DNA from: Pseudomonadota bacterium
Lineage (GTDB): Bacteria; Pseudomonadota; Alphaproteobacteria; Azospirillales; Azospirillaceae
DNA length: 62,799 bases
Assembly (NCBI GenBank): GCA_023423695.1
Contig: JAFAFA010000072.1
Location: forward strand, 1 to 62,799
Reading direction: 5' to 3'
The first letter of the stretch is position 1, and each line of letters opens with the position of its first letter. Shown here piece after piece: positions 27,543 through 35,777 of the stretch. The position numbers and the translations under genes are program-made. The notes below the pieces were generated by a model that saw only the letters and a list, made by a program, of their open reading frames with translations, did no database searches and was not told where the DNA came from.

Positions 27543-28076
27543 TCATCCCGCCGGTACGGCGACGCTCAGCGCGCTGTCCGGGCCGCAGTCCTTCAGCAGG
27601 CGCAGCATGTCGTCGGGCGCCAGCGCGACACAGCCGGCGGTCGGCGTCCGGTCCGGCCGGATCAGGTGCAGGAACACGGCGCTGCCCAGTCCCGGCACGA
27701 CCGGGTCGTCGTTGTGCCCCATCACCACCACGATGTCGTAGACATGGTCGTCCCGCCACATCGCCTCGTGGCTGGCGGGATAAGGGCGGGTGACCGGACG
27801 GTTGTAGGCCGGGTCCTCGGGCGCATCGCACCAGCCGTCATCCTCGCCGATGGCACAGAGCGGCAGGCCGGTTTCCGGCGGCGGCAGCCGGTCGGCGCGC
27901 CACAGGACACGGCGCAATACGAAGCGGCCGACGGGGGTGGCTCCGTCGCCCTCCCGCTTGTCGCTGCGCACGCCACCACGGCCGAGCACGCAAGCGACAT
28001 CGCCGCCGGGCCAGCGCAGACGGCCGGTGGTCGCCTCCGGACCGCTGTCCGGCGTCACGGTGATTTCGATACTCAT
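27543..28076 (-). CDS. L,D-transpeptidase (YkuD-fold) domain protein
   Basis: This 177-residue protein is made of the YkuD catalytic domain alone. It has the entry motif SDKREGDGATPVGRF (residues 38-52), the central His137 in GSAVFLHL and the nucleophile Cys149 in PTAGCVALAPDDM. L,D-transpeptidases make 3-3 crosslinks in peptidoglycan or attach proteins to it; the YafK/ErfK-like SDKREGDGxTP form is frequent in proteobacteria. No signal peptide or membrane helix is visible, which is odd for a periplasmic enzyme. Its ATG overlaps the stop of the upstream Ala/Pro-rich gene (ATGA), so the two are coupled. Confidence 0.88.
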   Translation of the reverse strand: MSIEITVTPDSGPEATTGRLRWPGGDVACVLGRGGVRSDKREGDGATPVGRFVLRRVLWRADRLPPPETGLPLCAIGEDDGWCDAPEDPAYNRPVTRPYPASHEAMWRDDHVYDIVVVMGHNDDPVVPGLGSAVFLHLIRPDRTPTAGCVALAPDDMLRLLKDCGPDSALSVAVPAG

Positions 28077-29068
28077 CCCGATACCCGCGTCGTGCTGGTG
28101 GCGCCCTGGGCCGCTTTGCGCGACTGCTCGTACTTCGCCAGATTGCGCATCATCGTTTCCGACAGCATGTCCGGCGGAACCGGTGCCGGTCCGGCGGCCG
28201 CGTCGCCCGGCGCGGCATTGGCGGGCTGTGCATTGGCGGGCTGGCCGGGCGCAGCCTGGTTGCCGTTAGCGGGAGCGGCACCGACGGCGCGGGCGGCTGC
28301 CATGACCGATCCGGGGACCGGCGCGGCGTTGCGGGGGACACTGTGCTTGGCCAGGGCGGAACTGGCGAGCGGGGTGTCGCGCGCCGGCATCTTGCTGGGG
28401 TGCGGCACCGCACCACCGCCCGCCAGCTGCGCCACCAGGGCCGGCGACGCCTCCGCTGCAGGAGCGGCGGCAGGAGCGGTTCCGGGAGCGGAGAGCCTAA
28501 CCGGCTGACCGGTCGCCATGGCGGAGTTCGCAGCGGAAACGGGCGATGGAGCGGCCGGGCCGGCCGCCGCCAGTGCCGCGGCGAGACCGCCCGCGGGCGG
28601 TGCTCCCTCCGCGGCCCTGGGCGGTTCCTTGCGGGACGGATCCGCGGGGGAGCCGGATTTGACCGGCCCCCCCGAGGCGTCCGCGACGGCCCCGGGGGTG
28701 GCGGGATGGTCGCCGCCCCCAAAGCCGAGCGAGGCCATGACCGTGTCTCCGACATCCTTGCCCGTCGACTGTTCGATCACCGCGTTGGCGATGGACGCCA
28801 TGCCGCCGATGACGCCGCCATACAGGATGTCGCCCATGACCCGCATGGACGGCTGGATGGTGTCGCCGGTGATCTCGCGATAGACGGTGCTGACGATCGG
28901 GATGTGCTGCAGCGGATTGATGATGTCCAGGAAGTCCCAGAAGGACATGTCGCCCCGGATTTCGACCGACCCGCCATTGTGGCCGCCGTCGATGACCGGC
29001 GACGCCTTTTCGCGCGGCGCCGGACGATGGACGGCGCTGCTGTCGATGGTGGTGGCGTCGATGGCCAT
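28073..29068 (-). CDS. Ala/Pro-rich protein with conserved N-terminal block
   Basis: This 331-residue protein begins at ATG 29068 (MAIDATTIDSSAVHRPAPRE). Residues about 40-70 form a compact block with FWDFLDIINPLQHIPIVSTV and YREITGDTI, then a glycine-rich stretch GDILYGGVIGGMASIANAVI (77-96) that could insert in or lie on a membrane. From about residue 115 to 300 it is low-complexity Ala/Pro/Ser. A C-terminal helix (MLSETMMRNLAKYEQSRKAA) closes it. I recall similar N-terminal blocks in hypothetical proteins of this order but no function. Stop-start overlap with the L,D-transpeptidase implies joint production; a cell-wall scaffold role is only a guess. Confidence 0.7.
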   Translation of the reverse strand: MAIDATTIDSSAVHRPAPREKASPVIDGGHNGGSVEIRGDMSFWDFLDIINPLQHIPIVSTVYREITGDTIQPSMRVMGDILYGGVIGGMASIANAVIEQSTGKDVGDTVMASLGFGGGDHPATPGAVADASGGPVKSGSPADPSRKEPPRAAEGAPPAGGLAAALAAAGPAAPSPVSAANSAMATGQPVRLSAPGTAPAAAPAAEASPALVAQLAGGGAVPHPSKMPARDTPLASSALAKHSVPRNAAPVPGSVMAAARAVGAAPANGNQAAPGQPANAQPANAAPGDAAAGPAPVPPDMLSETMMRNLAKYEQSRKAAQGATSTTRVSG

Positions 29069-29284
29069 GGGCGGTCTCCCGGCTCGGTGGTCACCACAGG
29101 GTACAGCAATCCTCGTGCCAACCGGATCGGTGCCCGCCGGTCCGGAATCGGGCGATTCAGGAGGTTCGGGGCGGTCCTCACTCGGAATCCGATTCCCAGT
29201 GGCGGGGCCAATGGCGGATGGCGGCAAGAACTGCCGGGTCGCGGGGCGATTCGTGCCACGCCGCCCCGGTTCAGGACATCCGCC

Positions 29285-30541
29285 TCAGAACATGTGGCCG
29301 CTGCGTTCCGCCTTGGTGCGCAAGTAGCCCTCGTTGTGGCCGTTGGCGGGGAAGATGTGGGCCACCCGCTCCACCACCGCGATGCCGCAACGGGCGAGCT
29401 GGCGCAGCTTCTCCGGGTTGTTGGTCATCAGCCGCACGGCGGAGAAGCCCAGCTGGCGCAGCATCTCGGCCGCCGGCAGATAGACCCGCTCGTCCGCTTC
29501 GAAGCCGAGGATCTCGTTGGCGTCCACGGTGTCGAAACCGCGGTCCTGGATGCGGTATGCACGCAGCTTGTTGACCAGCCCGATGCCGCGCCCCTCCTGC
29601 GCCAGATACAGCAGCACGCCGCTGCCCTGCCGGGCGATCTCGGCGATGGCGCCGCGCAGCTGGTCGCCGCAATCGCAGCGCAGGGACCCCAGCAGGTCGC
29701 CGGTGAAGCATTCGGAATGCAGACGGGCCAGCACCGGCTGGTCCGGATCGGGGTCGCCGATGACAATCGCCAGATGCTCGGGCCCGCCATCGGCCGGGCG
29801 GAAGGCATAGATGCGCGTGTTCTCCGACCCCACCAGCGGCACCCGCGCATCGGCGACGCGGCGCAGGGTGCGCACGACATGGACGCGGTAATCGGCGACG
29901 TCCGACGCCCGCACCAGCAGCAGGTCGTGCTCCGCCGCCCAGTCGGCGGCACTGGTGCCGGCAGCCGGGCCGGAGAACGGCAGGTCGGCGGTGATGGCGG
30001 CGGGAAGCAGGCGGGCCAGACGGGCGAGGTCGACGGCGGCGGCCTCGCGGCTGCCGGGGCGGGCATCCGACGCGGTGAGGCCGTCCGGCAGCACGCTTTG
30101 CGCCTGCGGGTGCTGTTCGGGATCGGCCAGCGCGTGGGCCTGGTCGGCGGTCAGCCCGCCGGGCCGGTCGAGCGCCATGGCGCCGAAGCCCTCGGTGGAG
30201 GAGCCCGGCGCCTGATCGCCGGCGATGTCGCTCACCGGCTGCGCCGCGTCGGCGGAGGCAAGCCCCAGCACCACGGCACGGCGGCGGGTGACCACCAGCC
30301 GCGGCGCGCCGCCGGTCAGCGCCTTCAGCCGTTCCACCGCGTCGAGAGCCACCGATTCCACCGACACCGCCGCGCCGACGGTGCCGTCGGCGGTCTCGAT
30401 CGCCACGACCTCCCCGCGGCGCAGCGCGGCCAGCGCCCGGTCGACGGCGCGCACGGCAGCCTCGTCGATGGGTGCGGAGGAAGCCGCGGGTGCGGACAGG
30501 GTGGCCATCGTGGTGGTGTCGGTCGGGTGTTCGGCTTGCAT
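29285..30541 (-). CDS. ribA: GTP cyclohydrolase II with degenerate N-terminal domain
   Basis: The protein has 418 residues. The C-terminal 200 are GTP cyclohydrolase II, the first step of riboflavin synthesis. It shows RLHSECFTGDLLGSLRCDCG with the three zinc cysteines, YLAQEGRGIGLVNKLRAY with the catalytic Arg/Glu, and LMTNNPEKL. The N-terminal 200 resemble dihydroxybutanone-phosphate synthase in layout but lack its DDEDRENEGD active site, so that activity is probably lost, as in other alphaproteobacterial RibA proteins. ATG 30541 was used; ATG 30508 is possible. No FMN riboswitch was found in the 188-bp leader. Confidence 0.93.
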   Translation of the reverse strand: MQAEHPTDTTTMATLSAPAASSAPIDEAAVRAVDRALAALRRGEVVAIETADGTVGAAVSVESVALDAVERLKALTGGAPRLVVTRRRAVVLGLASADAAQPVSDIAGDQAPGSSTEGFGAMALDRPGGLTADQAHALADPEQHPQAQSVLPDGLTASDARPGSREAAAVDLARLARLLPAAITADLPFSGPAAGTSAADWAAEHDLLLVRASDVADYRVHVVRTLRRVADARVPLVGSENTRIYAFRPADGGPEHLAIVIGDPDPDQPVLARLHSECFTGDLLGSLRCDCGDQLRGAIAEIARQGSGVLLYLAQEGRGIGLVNKLRAYRIQDRGFDTVDANEILGFEADERVYLPAAEMLRQLGFSAVRLMTNNPEKLRQLARCGIAVVERVAHIFPANGHNEGYLRTKAERSGHMF

Positions 30542-30729
30542 CGTCAGCGGCTTTGCGTAGCGGGAGCGCCGGTTTCGGCGCAAGAACGGGACATGGTGCG
30601 TTCGGCGGCCGAAGCAAAGCGCAGGTGGCGCGCCCCTGTCCAGCGATTCCCGCGCGCCACACCGTTGCCGAAGGCGCAACGATCCCGCTAGCCTGCCCCG
30701 ATCATACCCTCATCCGGAGCCCATGCGCC

Positions 30730-31260
30730 GTGACGATCGAGACCCTGCCGCCCCAAGAGACGCGCGCTTCCCTTCATGCGGTGATGCCGGCCGAGCTGCC
30801 CGCCGATGCCTATGGCCGCCGCATGGTCGAGGCGTTGCGCGCCGCCGGAGCCGGCATGACGGTTCACGCCCTGCCCGGCCCGTACCCGCAGGTCGATCCG
30901 TCGGCGATCCTGGCGGCCGACATCGCCCTGGCGCGGCTGCCCGACGGCGCGCCGGTCCTGCTGGACGGCAACGCCCTGTTCAATCTGGCCGCCAGCCTGC
31001 CGGCCGACGACCGCCGCCTGCGCTTCGTCGCGTTGGTGGACCGGCTGCACTGGGCCGATCCGGACCTGACCGCCGACGAGGCCGCGGTGCGCCGCAACCT
31101 GGAACAGGGCGCGCTGTCGCTGATGCGCCGGGTCGTGGTGCCGGACGACGGGACGGCCGCCGCGGTGCGTGCGCTGGGGGTCCAGCCCGACCGTGTGATC
31201 CGTGCCGCTGCGGATGGCGGCGGTGCCGCGGCGCTGATGGCGGTGCTGGCGGCGCTGTAG
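30730..31260 (+). CDS. Glycosyltransferase-like N-terminal domain protein
   Basis: The protein has 176 residues from GTG 30730. The pattern resembles the N-terminal Rossmann half of GT4 glycosyltransferases: MVEALRAAGAGMTVHALPGP near the start, PVLLDGNALFNLAASLP in the middle, RFVALVDRLHWADPDLTADE where family members read LVHHPLxxE, then RRVVVPDDGTAAAVRALG. The C-terminal donor-binding half is missing; the gene ends after VIRAAADGGGAAALMAVLAA. It may be a shortened glycosyltransferase or an unrelated protein of that fold. It is divergent from ribA. Confidence 0.6.
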   Translation: MTIETLPPQETRASLHAVMPAELPADAYGRRMVEALRAAGAGMTVHALPGPYPQVDPSAILAADIALARLPDGAPVLLDGNALFNLAASLPADDRRLRFVALVDRLHWADPDLTADEAAVRRNLEQGALSLMRRVVVPDDGTAAAVRALGVQPDRVIRAAADGGGAAALMAVLAAL

Positions 31261-31402
31261 GGGCCGTCCGGGGGCGCTCCGCCCCACCCTTCTGCCCCGC
31301 CCACAAGCCACCACGACAATCCACCGCCGCCATGCTACTAAGGCGCGGCCGCGGCCTTGCCGTCCGGCGCCGTCCGCTTCCTGCTTTCGTGCCGCACGCC
31401 CC

Positions 31403-32116
31403 ATGATCCCTGCAAAGCGCATCCTCCTGGTCGATGACGACACCGCCCTGCGCCAGTCGCTGGCGGAGCAGCTGCGGCTGCTGGAGGAGTTCGAGACCGA
31501 GGAGGCCGGCGACGGCGCCGGGGCCTTGAACGCGGTCCGGGCCGGTTCGGCGGCAGGGGCCGCGGGGGCCGGCTTTTCCGCCATCCTGCTCGACGTCGGG
31601 CTACCGGACATGGACGGGCGCGACGTCTGCAAGCTGCTGCGGCGCGAGGGCGTGCGCTGCCCCATCATCATGCTGACCGCTTCGGCCAGCGATGCCGACA
31701 CCATCCTGGGGCTGGAATCCGGCGCCAACGACTATGTGACCAAGCCCTTCCGCCTGGGGGTGCTGATCGCCCGGCTGCGCGCCCAGCTGCGCCAGTACGA
31801 GCAGACGGAGGACGCCGTCTTCGCCATCGGCCCCTACAGCTTCCGCCCCGGCGCCAAGCTGCTGCTGGACGAGGCCGCCAACAGGAAGATCCGCCTGACC
31901 GAAAAGGAAACGGCGATCCTGAAATACCTGTACCGGGCCGGCGACCTTGTGGTTGGACGCGAGACCCTGCTGGGAGAGGTCTGGGGCTACAACGCCGCGG
32001 TCACCACCCACACGCTGGAGACCCACGTCTACCGCCTGCGCCAGAAGATCGAAGCCGATCCGTCCAACGCCCGCATCCTGGTGACGGAGCCCGGCGGCTA
32101 CCGGCTGGTGCCGTAA
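31403..32116 (+). CDS. OmpR/PhoB-family response regulator (orphan)
   Basis: The protein has 237 residues. The receiver domain has IILVDDD-type acidic residues (KRILLVDDDTAL), the acceptor Asp in ILLDVGLPDMDGRD and Lys in DYVTKPF. An inserted Ala/Gly-rich stretch (AGSAAGAAGAG) lies just before the acceptor strand. The C-terminal winged helix is complete, with LTEKETAILKYLYRAG, TLLGEVWGYN and LETHVYRLRQKIEADPSNAR. No kinase is adjacent. The strand neighbours are the glycosyltransferase-like gene and a convergent DUF2786-like gene. The target genes are unknown. Confidence 0.9.
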   Translation: MIPAKRILLVDDDTALRQSLAEQLRLLEEFETEEAGDGAGALNAVRAGSAAGAAGAGFSAILLDVGLPDMDGRDVCKLLRREGVRCPIIMLTASASDADTILGLESGANDYVTKPFRLGVLIARLRAQLRQYEQTEDAVFAIGPYSFRPGAKLLLDEAANRKIRLTEKETAILKYLYRAGDLVVGRETLLGEVWGYNAAVTTHTLETHVYRLRQKIEADPSNARILVTEPGGYRLVP

Positions 32117-32146
32117 GCAGCGATACCGCGCTCAGCAGGTCGCAGT

Positions 32147-32908
32147 TCAGCGCCGTCCGCAGGGGGCCAGCCCCCGACGGCTTCCCCGTTCGGCGATGGT
32201 GACTTCGCCGGCGAAACCCAGCCAGCGCTGGCGTTCGCGCTCCCCCGACGGATGCCGGCCCAGCCGTGCCGCGCCCAGGCCGATGGCGGACGGCCCGCCC
32301 CACAGGCCGCGGCCGCGCGGCACCACCGGCAGCAGCCGCAGCTTGCGCCCGACGATCGCCATCCGGCGGCGCCAGTGGCTGACGTCGTGCGGCGATACGC
32401 CGACGCGGCGTGCGATCTCGCGGTCGGACAGCAGGGCGCTGCCGGGGTCCTGCAGCAGGTCCAGAACGGCGCGCCGCTTGTCGGTGTCGGCGTGGCGGGA
32501 ATGCTTGCGCTCCAGCGCCTTGCCCATGTCCCACAGCTTTTCCGCCGTCTCGCGCGCCAGGGTGCGCCAGCGGTCGGCCTCCTCGCGCTGGCGGTCGGCA
32601 TCCCCCGACGCCTTGTCGAACTGGCGCCGCAGGGTGGCGAGTTCCAGTTCCAGATCCTTCACCTGCCGGCGCAGGCCGCGGACAAGCTCGTCCGGCGGCG
32701 GAGGCGGGGCCGGAGCACCGGCTGGCTCAGCGGCAGGAGGCGGTTCGGGGGTGGGGGGCACCGGCGTGCGTGCGCGCTCCGCAAGGTCGCGGAAGGACAG
32801 GCCGGCGCGCGACAGCATGATCCGGGCGGCGCGCAGTGCGGACAGCGCCTCGCCCTGATGCTCCGACTCGGCCATGGCGAGGACTTTGGCGAGCTTGTCA
32901 GGATCCAT
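32147..32908 (-). CDS. DUF2786-like protein with C-terminal helix-turn-helix
   Basis: This 253-residue protein starts at MDPDKLAKVLAMAESEHQGE (ATG 32908); an upstream ATG at 32974 is less well placed. Residues 1-40 match the DUF2786-type helical start with LSALRAARIMLSRAGLSFRDLA. A Pro-rich linker and a coiled coil of about 60 residues (VKDLELELATLRRQFDKASG onward) follow, then a helix-turn-helix REIARRVGVSPHDVSHWRRR. It looks like a DNA-binding protein that may dimerise through the coiled coil. The precise role is not known. It converges on the response regulator. Confidence 0.65.
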   Translation of the reverse strand: MDPDKLAKVLAMAESEHQGEALSALRAARIMLSRAGLSFRDLAERARTPVPPTPEPPPAAEPAGAPAPPPPPDELVRGLRRQVKDLELELATLRRQFDKASGDADRQREEADRWRTLARETAEKLWDMGKALERKHSRHADTDKRRAVLDLLQDPGSALLSDREIARRVGVSPHDVSHWRRRMAIVGRKLRLLPVVPRGRGLWGGPSAIGLGAARLGRHPSGERERQRWLGFAGEVTIAERGSRRGLAPCGRR

Positions 32909-33169
32909 CCGCGTCGGGTTCCGCCGGAGCCGGTCCCCACCCGCGCGGGGACCCTGGTAAGTCATGCCGCGCAATGCGCGACGAGCTCCAACCTACCACA
33001 TCTTATGGGTTTGGACAGGTGCCCTTCGTGGGTCGGCGACTCGCGACCGGCCCGTTCGAAAGGCGCGCCACCATCCACCGTTCCGCCCGGAAGGAGGGGC
33101 TTCGGCGGAGAGACGGGGGTAAGAGATTTGCTAGACTTGGGCAAGCGGGACCGCCACCATGGCGCCGTT

Positions 33170-34057
33170 ATGACCGTTCGCAATACGATCAATTCCGCTC
33201 CCCCGCCAACCCGGGAAGACGCCGGCCGTGCATCCCCCTTCACCGTCCGCTTCTGGGGCGTGCGCGGCAGCATCGCGTCGCCCGGGCCGACGACCATCCG
33301 CTATGGCGGCAACACCGCCTGCATCGAGGTCCGCTGCGGCGGCGCCCACATCGTCTTCGACTGCGGCACCGGCATCCGCCCATTGGGCGAATCGCTGGCG
33401 CGAAGCGGCGGACCGGTGGACATCGACCTGCTGCTGACCCACAGCCATCTCGACCACATCTGCGGCCTGCCCTTTTTCGCCCCCGCCTTCGATCCGGATA
33501 GCCGATTGCGGCTGTGGGCCGGGCATCTGCCGCCGGAGCGTCCCTTCCGCACCGTGCTGTCGGACATGATGACGGCGCCGCTGTTCCCGGTGCCGGTGGA
33601 AGTCTTCCGCGCCGATTGCCAGTTCCGCGACTTCCAGGCCGGCCAGACGCTGGAGCCGGCGCCGGGCGTGGTGGTGCGCACCTGCGCGCTGAACCATCCC
33701 GACGGCGCCACCGGCTATCGGGTGGAGCATGGCGGCCGCAGCCTGTGCGTCCTGACCGACACCGAACATCCGGCCGAGGGGCGCGACCCGGTGATCCTCG
33801 ACCTGCTGCGGGGTGCCGACCTGATGGTGTATGACAGCACCTACACCGATGCCGAATACCCGGCACGCGTCGGCTGGGGCCACTCGACCTGGCAGGAGTG
33901 CCTGCGGCTGGCCGAGGCCGCCGGCGTCGGCCGCGCAGTGATCTTCCACCACGACCCGGCGCGCACCGATGAAGAACTGGATGTGATCGCAGCCGAAGCG
34001 GAAGCGATGCGACCCGGATCGCTGGTGGCCCGCGAAGGGATGGAACTGTCCCTTTAG
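33170..34057 (+). CDS. Metallo-beta-lactamase-fold hydrolase
   Basis: This 295-residue hydrolase has the metal-binding motif LTHSHLDHICGLPFF (His91, His93, Asp95, His96) and later His residues in NHPDG, DTEH and FHHDP that complete a two-metal site. The N-terminus FTVRFWGVRGSIASPGPTTIRYGGNTAC is characteristic of the phosphoribosyl 1,2-cyclic phosphodiesterase (PhnP-like) and beta-CASP-free subgroup often fused to regulators. An ATG at 33170 was chosen as the one nearest the conserved start. Upstream DNA is a divergent region of 261 bp with no clear site. The substrate is likely a phosphodiester, not known. Confidence 0.88.
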   Translation: MTVRNTINSAPPPTREDAGRASPFTVRFWGVRGSIASPGPTTIRYGGNTACIEVRCGGAHIVFDCGTGIRPLGESLARSGGPVDIDLLLTHSHLDHICGLPFFAPAFDPDSRLRLWAGHLPPERPFRTVLSDMMTAPLFPVPVEVFRADCQFRDFQAGQTLEPAPGVVVRTCALNHPDGATGYRVEHGGRSLCVLTDTEHPAEGRDPVILDLLRGADLMVYDSTYTDAEYPARVGWGHSTWQECLRLAEAAGVGRAVIFHHDPARTDEELDVIAAEAEAMRPGSLVAREGMELSL

Positions 34058-34068
34058 GATCTCCCTCC

Positions 34069-34095
34069 TTCCGGGTTGAGGCCCGGAAAATCTTT
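34069..34095 (+). terminator. Probable weak terminator after the metallo-hydrolase
   Basis: Seven-bp stem TTCCGGG / CCCGGAA with a six-base loop followed by AATCTTT. Confidence 0.45.
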
Positions 34096-34143
34096 CCATC
34101 CTTGAAAAGCTCTTGTGCGTGTCGAATGCGCCACAGGTTGCTT

Positions 34144-34166
34144 TGTCACACTGGCCTCGTGTGACA
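34144..34166. promoter_or_regulatory. TGTCACAC-N7-GTGTGACA inverted repeat
   Basis: A perfect eight-base inverted repeat with a seven-base spacer lies about 88 bp upstream of the DUF882 lipoprotein start. The arms differ from the CRP consensus order, so the binding protein is unknown. It may be an operator or hairpin. Confidence 0.5.
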
Positions 34167-34253
34167 TTCTTGGTATTAGATCGGGCCTGCAACCCCGCCA
34201 CGATTGGGGCGGGCGGGGATCGTTGGGGCGTGCAAAGCTTGGGGGGAAAAGCG

Positions 34254-35093
34254 ATGCGCATGACCGGTCGTGCCTTTGGTGTGCTTGCCGTCCTGACCGC
34301 CGCGACGCAGCTTGGCGGCTGCGCCACCGCTCCGCCGCTGGAAAGCGCGAAGCTGGACGGCTCGCCGCGCAGCGTGGTCCTGCACCACCCGGCCAGCGGC
34401 GAATCGGTTTCCGTCACCTACTGGCGTCCCGGCGACGGCTATGACCCGGCGGCGATGCGCGAGATCTCCGTCCTGTTCCGCGACCGCCGCAGCGACGAGA
34501 CGATTCCGGTCGATCCTGCCCTGGTCGACATGCTGGTGGAACTGCGCCAGCGCGTGGGAGCGCCGTCCGAGTCGCCGATCCGCCTCACTTCCGGCTACCG
34601 GTCGGGCGCCACCAACGCCAGCCTCGCCCGCAGCAACCCGAACGTCGCCGAGAACTCCTACCATCTGCGCGGACAGGCGGCGGACTTCTCCATCGCCGGC
34701 GTGCCCCCCGCCCGGTTGGCGGAAGAGGCCGCGGCGATGCAGCGCGGCGGCTATGCGATGTACGCCCACACCGGTCATGTCCATGTCGACACCGGCCCCT
34801 TCCGCACCTGGACGCCGAAGACCGGCGAGCCGCGCGCACCGCAGATCCTGGAGGCGCAGGCCCGCGCCCGCGCCAAGGCCCAGGCGCTGGCGCTCGCCCA
34901 GAAGGCCGGCACTCCGAAGGCGCGCGTGCAGGTGGCCGATGCCGGAGTGAAGCCGGCCAAGTCTCCAATCAAGTCTCCGGCGAAGGCCCCGGCGGCCCCC
35001 GGAGCCAAGGCGCCGCCGCCCGATCTGACGCGCGTCCGTGTGGCTCTGGCCCAGATCAAGGAAATGCCGGTGCAGAAGCCGGCGAAGCGCTAA
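34254..35093 (+). CDS. DUF882/YcbK-like peptidase M15-family lipoprotein
   Basis: This 279-residue lipoprotein has a basic N-terminus, a hydrophobic stretch and the lipobox LGGC (Cys23). The catalytic-type domain has SGYRS at 113-117, His137 and Asp144 in SYHLRGQAADFSI and His177 in HVHVDTG, the zinc-binding set of the YcbK/M15 fold used in peptidoglycan trimming. The C-terminal 100 residues are a Lys/Ala/Pro-rich tail. The start ATG 34254 follows GGGGGGAAAA. An upstream frame extension is not believable. It acts in the envelope, probably bound to the outer or inner membrane. Confidence 0.87.
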   Translation: MRMTGRAFGVLAVLTAATQLGGCATAPPLESAKLDGSPRSVVLHHPASGESVSVTYWRPGDGYDPAAMREISVLFRDRRSDETIPVDPALVDMLVELRQRVGAPSESPIRLTSGYRSGATNASLARSNPNVAENSYHLRGQAADFSIAGVPPARLAEEAAAMQRGGYAMYAHTGHVHVDTGPFRTWTPKTGEPRAPQILEAQARARAKAQALALAQKAGTPKARVQVADAGVKPAKSPIKSPAKAPAAPGAKAPPPDLTRVRVALAQIKEMPVQKPAKR

Positions 35094-35132
35094 ACTCCGG
35101 GCGTTTCCTTCACAGAGCGCCCCGGTATCGTC

Positions 35133-35714
35133 ATGACCACCCTGCTGATCCTCCGCCACGGCCCGACCGCCTGGAACGCCGAAGGGCGCATCCAGGGCAG
35201 CATCGACGAGCCGCTGTCCGACGCCGGCCGCGCGCGGGTGGCCCGCTATCGCTTGCCGCCCGAGTCGGCCGGTTTGCGCTGGGTCGCCAGCCCGAAGCGC
35301 CGCGCCTGGGAAACCGCGCTGCTGCTCGGCCTCGATCCCACGCCGGAACCGCGGATCGTCGAGATGGATTGGGGCGAGTGGGAGGGCCTGCGCACCGAGG
35401 ATCTGCGCGCCGACGGCCGCATGCCCGCCCGCCACGACCGGCTGGGCCTGGATTACAAGGCCCCCGGCGGCGAGAGCCCGCGCGAGGTGCAGGCCCGCCT
35501 GCGCGGCTGGCTGGCCGACCTCGCGATGGACGGCCGTCACACTGGCGCGGTTGCCCATAACGGGATCCTGCGCGCGCTTTATTCGCTCGCCACCGGCTGG
35601 GACATGCGCGACGACCCGGCAGAGGAGCTGCGCAACGGCTGCGCCCACCTGTTCCGGCTGGCGGAGGACGGCACCCCGTCGGTGGTGCGGATGAATATCG
35701 GGATGTTGGAGTAG
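35133..35714 (+). CDS. Histidine phosphatase family protein
   Basis: This 193-residue member of the phosphoglycerate-mutase-like superfamily begins MTTLLILRHGPTAWN with the catalytic RHG at 8-10. It continues with GSIDEPLSDAGRARV and ASPKRRAWETALLLG carrying the second Arg, EMDWGEWEG, and VAHNGILRAL with the second His. The substrate could be phosphoserine, alpha-ribazole phosphate or another metabolite; the sequence does not decide. It lies 40 bp after the DUF882 gene on the same strand and could share its transcript. Confidence 0.9.
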   Translation: MTTLLILRHGPTAWNAEGRIQGSIDEPLSDAGRARVARYRLPPESAGLRWVASPKRRAWETALLLGLDPTPEPRIVEMDWGEWEGLRTEDLRADGRMPARHDRLGLDYKAPGGESPREVQARLRGWLADLAMDGRHTGAVAHNGILRALYSLATGWDMRDDPAEELRNGCAHLFRLAEDGTPSVVRMNIGMLE

Positions 35715-35777
35715 ACAGGGAGCGAAAGGGGGCCGCGGCTGCGGACGCCCCTTCCCCCATGCATCAGACACAATGCA

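Noticed and set aside
30542..30729. An FMN riboswitch upstream of ribA
   Set aside because: The conserved AGGGTGAAATTCCC-type core and its pairing partners are absent in the 188-bp leader.
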